Source: Halomonas sp.
GTDB lineage: Bacteria > Pseudomonadota > Gammaproteobacteria > Pseudomonadales > Halomonadaceae
DNA: 9,186 nucleotides
Reading direction: 5' to 3'
Assembly (NCBI GenBank): GCA_007129225.1
Contig: SKVX01000006.1
Span: forward strand, 1 to 9,186
Shown here: positions 5,178-9,186 of the stretch, piece after piece
Layout of the letters: every line of letters starts with the position of its first letter
Numbering within the stretch: position 1 is the first letter of the stretch
Translations under genes and position numbers: made by a program
The notes under the pieces: generated by a model
The model's input: only the letters and a program-made list of their open reading frames with translations
The model's database searches: none
Told to the model about the DNA's origin: nothing

Positions 5178-6269
5178 TCATCGGCAAAGCGCCTCTTCGG
5201 CCTGGTCGCGGCTCGTCTCATGGCCGGAGGGCAGGGGACCAGCCGGATTGGTCAGCCAGGCGACGATATCCTGCTCAGTGCGAGCGCGTTGCGTATAGCG
5301 GGTCAGCATATGGTAGCCGTCCGGGTAGAGCGCCATGCGCCAGACAGGTGTCTCGGTCGGAGCTGGTTCAGGCAGGTTCTCCAGCAGGGCGCAGAATGCC
5401 TCGGCGGGGATGACCTGGTCTTCGTCGCCATAGAGGATCAGTGTCGGCCCAGGCAGTTCGCTGGCGGCTTCCAGGGCCCTTCCCATTGCCTGGGTCAAGC
5501 CGGCCAGGGTGTCGACGCGGGCGCTGCGCAGGATCAGTGGGTCCTGGGCCAACTGGCGCTTGATCGCTTCATCATCGGTGGGCTCGATTCCCATGCGCCG
5601 GGTGGTGCGTACCGAAAAGGACACCTGCGGTATCAGGCGAACGCCGAGCCACAGGCCCATCCGTTGATACCATGGCATCGCTTCTCGCCCCCACACGGCG
5701 GGGGCGATCAATACGCTGCCATCCACGGGGGGAGGGTCGTCATCGGTCATGGCGAGTATCACGATAGCCGCTCCCATGCTCTTGCCGATCAGGTAGAGCG
5801 GCGTGTGGGGGTGGCGTTCGCGCAGCAGGTCTGCGAGCAGCACCACGTCATCGCTCAGTCGCTGATGCCCCGCCCACAGGCGGCGCTGTTCGGTGGTGCC
5901 GAAGCCACGCTGGTCATGGGCATAGACTTCCACGCCCTGGCGGGTCAGGGCGTCGGCAAGCACATCGAAGCTACCGGCATGGTCATTGAAGCCATGTACC
6001 GCCAGGACCACGCTGCCGGTTTCGTCATGTGTGGGCCAATGGCGTAGCGGAAGCTGGTAGCCATCGTCGGCAACGACCTGGTGTGTCGTGAGCCTTGGCT
6101 CCTCGGCGCCCGGGCCGGGCGACTGCAGCGTTGCATTGCTGGCGCAGCCGCCCGCAGACAGCAGTGCGACCATCAGCAAGGCGGGCCTTAGCCCGGCGAC
6201 CTTCAGACAGACGCGCCTGCACCGGCGATGTTGCAGCGGTAGCGGCGGGATGTAACGCATACGGCTCAT
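5178..6269 (-). CDS. Alpha/beta hydrolase, monoglyceride lipase/lysophospholipase type, probable lipoprotein
   Basis: A 363-aa serine hydrolase, probably acting on lysophospholipid, monoacylglycerol or another ester at the cell envelope. The N-terminus has an unusually long basic stretch (RRCRRVCLK), a hydrophobic segment (LRPALLMVALL, about 28-38) and SAGGC with Cys42, an imperfect lipobox, so lipid anchoring is likely but not certain. The catalytic domain begins near 60. VLAVHGFNDHAGSF (oxyanion loop, His92-Gly93), AHDQRGFG, GKSMGAA with nucleophile Ser164, LYGDEDQVIP with Asp284 and YPDGYHML with His320 complete the triad in Serine aminopeptidase S33/Hydrolase_4 order. The start at 6269 is chosen because its ATGA overlaps the stop of the upstream winged-helix gene; the frame is open back to 6326, but that part belongs to the other gene. 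Translational coupling suggests the two are made together. No terminator seen downstream. Confidence 0.88.
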   Translation of the reverse strand: MSRMRYIPPLPLQHRRCRRVCLKVAGLRPALLMVALLSAGGCASNATLQSPGPGAEEPRLTTHQVVADDGYQLPLRHWPTHDETGSVVLAVHGFNDHAGSFDVLADALTRQGVEVYAHDQRGFGTTEQRRLWAGHQRLSDDVVLLADLLRERHPHTPLYLIGKSMGAAIVILAMTDDDPPPVDGSVLIAPAVWGREAMPWYQRMGLWLGVRLIPQVSFSVRTTRRMGIEPTDDEAIKRQLAQDPLILRSARVDTLAGLTQAMGRALEAASELPGPTLILYGDEDQVIPAEAFCALLENLPEPAPTETPVWRMALYPDGYHMLTRYTQRARTEQDIVAWLTNPAGPLPSGHETSRDQAEEALCR

Positions 6270-6568
6270 GGCATGGCAGGGTAGCCGAGAGCTTGGCCAA
6301 GCCGGTCGGCATTGGCGGAGACCCATTCCGGGGAGATGGGGCCCCAGTCGCGTATCACATAGCGTCCGATATTGTGCCTTCCGCCGGTCTCGGGTTCGAA
6401 CTCGCAGCGGATATCAAGTTCCTCCAGAGCCGTGATGGTGTCCTGGGCGGTGCGTCGCGGCATGCCGGTTGCCTCGATGATGGCCGGCACGCTGGCGATG
6501 CCGGTCCTGACCAGGTGTGCCACGTAGAGGCGACGATAGAAGCTGGATCGGGTCTTGCTGAGGGGCAT
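6266..6568 (-). CDS. Small winged-helix DNA-binding protein (100 aa)
   Basis: Begins MPLSKTRSSFYRRLYVAHLV and carries a helix-turn-helix around 27-50 (SVPAIIEATGMPRRTAQDTI). After that come EELDIRCEF and a wing (GGRHNIGRYVIRDWG), with a short C-terminal helix ending LGYPAMP. The set resembles conserved proteobacterial winged-helix proteins of about 100 residues of unknown target. The ATG at 6568 is preferred over a TTG at 6601 because AGGA lies about 8 nt before it and no ribosome site precedes the TTG. Its TGA overlaps the ATG of the hydrolase gene by 4 bp, so the two form an operon; it may regulate that operon. DNA binding is predicted from the helix-turn-helix only, and no operator was identified. 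Confidence 0.82.
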   Translation of the reverse strand: MPLSKTRSSFYRRLYVAHLVRTGIASVPAIIEATGMPRRTAQDTITALEELDIRCEFEPETGGRHNIGRYVIRDWGPISPEWVSANADRLGQALGYPAMP

Positions 6569-6811
6569 GTGGGCTTCCTGGGAGTGTGCGGTGTCAATCA
6601 ACTGTGCGCAGGGCCATGAGGAACTGACGAGAGTCGGTAAAGGATAGCGTCAGCGCCAGTGGGATAGCCACCGGTATCCAGGGTGGTTCGGTTCGCGGGT
6701 GGAGGTCGGGAGAATTGCCTACAGTACTAGCAGCGGGGTGAATTCATGAGCTTTTCGCTTGTCAGTGGGATAGGCAAGCAATGAAGGGCAAACGAATCAG
6801 GGAGGAGAGAC

Positions 6812-7072
6812 ATGGCCGTCAATCGTGTGAGTGAAGCCGAGCTGTTGGTTCAGATAGGGCGCTGCATGTTTGGTGAGCGAGTGGTGGTGGAGCGCGAGGG
6901 CAAGCGTTTCTCGGCGCGGGTTCAGCATGTCGGGGCAACCGGGGTGAAGGTCATTCCCGAGACGACGCTGACTGAGCACGATGGGGAGCCCGGCGACATC
7001 CAGGGGGTGATGGTTTCATTCGCCGACATCCGGGAAGTCGAGGTCGGCGGTGATACCTATCGATTGGAATGA
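6812..7072 (+). CDS. Unrecognised small protein (86 aa), beta-rich
   Basis: Well-formed gene with a strong GGAGGAG (6801-6807) 4 nt before the ATG. No family was recognised, and no signal peptide or membrane segment is present. After a short N-terminal helix (SEAELLVQIGRCMFG) the chain alternates like five short strands: ERVVVEREG, KRFSARVQHVG, GVKVIPET, GVMVSFADIREVEV and DTYRLE, with an acidic loop (LTEHDGEPGD) between the third and fourth. That pattern suggests a small beta-barrel (Sm/SH3-like), which is inference from strand spacing only. It is on the same strand as the ATP-grasp gene 114 bp downstream with no terminator between, so they may be co-transcribed. Upstream 6569-6811 contains no clear promoter. 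Confidence 0.7.
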   Translation: MAVNRVSEAELLVQIGRCMFGERVVVEREGKRFSARVQHVGATGVKVIPETTLTEHDGEPGDIQGVMVSFADIREVEVGGDTYRLE

Positions 7073-7186
7073 GCGGTAATGATTGGCGTGAGGCTGCCGG
7101 TGTTCGCTGGCTCGGCAGAAAAGGGCCGACAGTAGTGCTTACGTCTTGGGCTTGGCGAGGGGAATTTCCACAAGGAGTGAGCACGC

Positions 7187-8491
7187 ATGAGCTGGAACGT
7201 TTTCGTGGTTGGCTACGACGGCCTCGGCAGGCATTTGCTGCCTATGCTCAACCAGGCCAGGGACTATTCTTTTCATAGCCTGCTGTCGCTCGATGAGGTG
7301 GTCCATGCCGCCGAGTACCCCTTCGAACGCCTGGTCACTGATGCGCTGGACGAGGTGGCGCGTTTCGACGGCTCCGTGGACGCCATCGTCGGCTACTGGG
7401 ATTTCCCGACCAGCGCACTGGTACCGGTATTGAGGCGGCGTCTGGGACTCCCGGGGCCCTCTCTGGAAGCGGTGCTGAAGTGCGAACACAAGTATTGGAG
7501 TCGAATCGAGCAGCAGCGCGTCATACCCGAGTGCGTGCCGCCTTTCCAGGCTGTGGACCCCTTTGACGACCGCGCTATCGAAAAGGTCGAGATCGACTAT
7601 CCGTTCTGGATCAAGCCGATCAAGGCTCACTCATCGCATCTGGGCTTTCGTATCGACACACCGGAACAGCTGCGTGAGGTCCTGCCGTGTATCCGCCAGG
7701 GCATCGGTCGTTTCGGCAAGCCGTTCGATGAAGTCTGTTCCTACGCCGACTTGCCCGACGAGGTGGCCTGGGTGACCGGGCATCATTGCATCGCGGAGGC
7801 CATCATCTCTGCCGGCAACCAGTGTACCTTGGAGGGTTACGTACAGGACGGGGTAGTCCATCTCACCGGCAGCGGTATGGTCGACTCCGTCCGCGATGAA
7901 ACCCATCGCTCGGTGCTGCTGCGCTATGAATATCCCTCGCGCCTGCCCGAGCCCGTGCAGCAGCGAATGGTAAGCTACACCCGGGCGGTCATCAGGCAGC
8001 TTGGCTTCGATAACGGCCCCTTCAATATCGAGTTCTACCACGAGACGGAGAGCGGCCGCATCTGGGTGCTTGAGATCAATCCTCGCCTGTCGCGCTCCCA
8101 TGCCGCCATCTACCAGTTGGTGGATGGCGCGCCCCACTTCCAGGTGATGGTCGACACGGCGCTTGGCATCAAACCACGGATGCCGTACCGGCAGGGGCAG
8201 TATCCCGTTGCCGCCAAGCAGATGCTGCGCGTCTTCGAGGATGGCGTGGTTCGTCGCATGCCGACCGATGAAGAGGTTCGCCGAGTCGAGGAGACATTCC
8301 CCGGGGCCAAGGTCGAGCTCAAGGTGAGCGAATGCATGCGGCTATCCACGCTGATGCATCAGGACAGCTTCTCCTACGAGCTCGGGGTGCTCTTCATCGG
8401 CGGCGAATCCCATGCCGACCTGCTCTCCCGCATCGAAGAGTGCCGGGAGATGCTGTCGTTTGATATCGAGCCAATCTCCTCCTCGAGTTGA
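7187..8491 (+). CDS. ATP-grasp domain protein, carboxylate-amine ligase-like (434 aa)
   Basis: Probable cytoplasmic ATP-dependent ligase forming an amide, peptide or related bond through an acyl-phosphate; substrates not identifiable. The pre-ATP-grasp domain is about 1-100 (SWNVFVVGYDGLGRHLL, then VDAIVGYWDFPTSALVPVLR and LGLPGPSLEAVLKCEHKYW, the usual 'captured ligand' helix). The ATP-grasp domain runs about 101-330. Lys143 in YPFWIKPIKAHSSHLGF binds phosphate, CTLEGYVQDG is the hinge strand, NGPFNIEFY supplies Glu282, and VLEINPRLSRSHA supplies Glu296, Asn298 and Arg300, the complete metal and catalytic set. A C-terminal domain (about 335-434) resembles the biotin-carboxylase C-terminal barrel. 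AAGGAG at 7172-7177 lies 9 nt before the ATG. The next gene, a CocE-like hydrolase, starts 48 bp later without a terminator, so the two are probably one operon. It differs from the other ATP-grasp protein (3255-4562): little obvious similarity outside the fold. Confidence 0.88.
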   Translation: MSWNVFVVGYDGLGRHLLPMLNQARDYSFHSLLSLDEVVHAAEYPFERLVTDALDEVARFDGSVDAIVGYWDFPTSALVPVLRRRLGLPGPSLEAVLKCEHKYWSRIEQQRVIPECVPPFQAVDPFDDRAIEKVEIDYPFWIKPIKAHSSHLGFRIDTPEQLREVLPCIRQGIGRFGKPFDEVCSYADLPDEVAWVTGHHCIAEAIISAGNQCTLEGYVQDGVVHLTGSGMVDSVRDETHRSVLLRYEYPSRLPEPVQQRMVSYTRAVIRQLGFDNGPFNIEFYHETESGRIWVLEINPRLSRSHAAIYQLVDGAPHFQVMVDTALGIKPRMPYRQGQYPVAAKQMLRVFEDGVVRRMPTDEEVRRVEETFPGAKVELKVSECMRLSTLMHQDSFSYELGVLFIGGESHADLLSRIEECREMLSFDIEPISSSS

Positions 8492-8539
8492 GCCAGGGCA
8501 ATATGACTCGCTTTTCCAGTCAGTCACGGGAGGGCCTTG

Positions 8540-9186
8540 ATGAGAGTCGTGAACGAATTTCCCCATTCGGTCGAGTATCGGGATCCTGTCTGGATTCCCA
8601 TGCCCGATGGCGTGCAGCTGAATGCGCGCCTCTGGCTGCCCGAAGGAGCGAATGAAAACCCGGTGCCGGCCATCCTCGAGTACATCCCCTACCGGCTGCG
8701 CGACGGCTCGGCGAAACGCGACGCCATGCACCACCACTATTTTGCCGGCCATGGCTATGCCGCCTTGCGCGTCGATCTGCGAGGCAGCGGCGACTCAGGC
8801 GGGGTTCTCGAGGATGAATACCTGGAGCAGGAGTTGACGGACGGCGAGGCGATACTGCGCTGGATTGCCGACCAGCCCTGGTGCGACGGCAATGTCGGCA
8901 TGATCGGCATCTCCTGGGGCGGCTTCAATGGGCTTCAGCTCGCCGCCCGGCGGCCCCCTGAGCTCAAGGCGGTGGTCAGCGTCTGCTCCACCGACGACCG
9001 CTATGCCGATGATGTCCACTACATGGGAGGCTGTCTGCTGGGGGACAACCTTTCCTGGGCATCCACCATGTTTGCCTACAACTCTCTGCCCCCCGATCCC
9101 ACCATCGTGGGTGATGCTTGGCGCGAGATGTGGCACCAGCGACTCGAGGGAAGCGGCCTGTGGCTGGCGACCTGGCTCGAGCATCC
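8540..9186 (+). CDS. CocE/NonD-family hydrolase, peptidase S15-like (3' end missing)
   Basis: The first 215 residues of an alpha/beta hydrolase that continues past the window edge; family members are usually 550-680 aa, so about a third is present. The start MRVVNEFPHSVEYRDPVWIPMPDGVQL is typical of the family. AILEYIPYR places Tyr51 as the oxyanion-hole tyrosine (Tyr44 in cocaine esterase CocE), VDLRGSGDSGG follows, and GISWGGF gives nucleophile Ser125. A helical cap begins near 150 (STDDRYADDVHYMGG). Asp and His of the triad lie outside. Known members cleave esters (CocE), N-terminal dipeptides ending in proline (S15) or acyl-amides (glutaryl acylase-like). There is no signal peptide, so it is cytoplasmic. 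GGGAGG at 8528-8533 precedes the ATG. Being behind an ATP-grasp ligase hints that it acts on the ligase's product or a related amide; this is inference. Confidence 0.9.
   Translation, partial: MRVVNEFPHSVEYRDPVWIPMPDGVQLNARLWLPEGANENPVPAILEYIPYRLRDGSAKRDAMHHHYFAGHGYAALRVDLRGSGDSGGVLEDEYLEQELTDGEAILRWIADQPWCDGNVGMIGISWGGFNGLQLAARRPPELKAVVSVCSTDDRYADDVHYMGGCLLGDNLSWASTMFAYNSLPPDPTIVGDAWREMWHQRLEGSGLWLATWLEH

Noticed and set aside
4971..6047. Plus-strand open frame opposite the alpha/beta hydrolase
   Set aside because: The minus strand has the complete Ser-Asp-His triad and a coupled start; the plus-strand frame shows no family features.
6592..6597. TTGACA on the minus strand upstream of the winged-helix gene
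   Set aside because: A perfect -35 hexamer, but no -10 element lies 16-18 bp downstream and it sits only about 25 nt from the start codon.
6746..6784. 12-codon open frame (MSFSLVSGIGKQ) upstream of the 86-aa gene, with GGGGTG before it
   Set aside because: Too short to separate from chance; no attenuator-like hairpin or repeated regulatory codons follow.
7069..7278. 69-codon frame whose ATG overlaps the stop of the 86-aa gene
   Set aside because: The ATGA overlap is tempting, but the frame runs 92 bp into the ATP-grasp gene, is Arg/Trp-rich with no motif, and covers the ATP-grasp ribosome site.

Overview
The window looks like chromosome from a GC-rich gammaproteobacterium. A member of the Halomonadaceae or a relative of Pseudomonas fits best. 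The grounds are strong GC bias at third codon positions, good Shine-Dalgarno sites, a PsrA-type fatty-acid operator, and an OhrR-type regulator and a long-chain-type acyl-CoA dehydrogenase of the kind common in these groups. The genus is an inference. No RNA genes, insertion sequences, CRISPR arrays or attachment sites were seen.

Left part (1-3089, + strand): lipid oxidation and redox sensing. The window opens inside a short-chain dehydrogenase resembling 3-hydroxyacyl-CoA dehydrogenase type 2. Next is a MarR-family regulator of the OhrR type with its peroxide-sensing cysteine. It has its own promoter, overlapped by a perfect 9-bp inverted repeat. Then comes a 603-residue acyl-CoA dehydrogenase of the DmdC-like, C-terminally extended class. 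Its promoter is overlapped by a perfect inverted repeat that fits the PsrA consensus, its leader holds four 13-bp tandem repeats, and it ends in a strong intrinsic terminator.

Middle (3255-6568, - strand): an ATP-grasp ligase-like protein (435 aa), a roughly 600-bp stretch that may hold a small or disrupted gene, and a two-gene operon. In that operon a small winged-helix protein is translationally coupled, by a 4-bp overlap, to a probable envelope lipoprotein of the alpha/beta hydrolase (monoglyceride lipase/lysophospholipase) type.

Right part (6812-9186, + strand): an unrecognised 86-aa beta-rich protein, a second ATP-grasp ligase-like protein (434 aa) with textbook catalytic residues, and, 48 bp behind it, the start of a CocE/NonD (peptidase S15-like) hydrolase cut by the window edge. 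The ligase plus amide/ester hydrolase arrangement, with a second and different ATP-grasp protein a few kb away, is the most likely place for an undescribed pathway. It could make and break a small peptide-like or amide metabolite, but the substrate cannot be read from the sequence.
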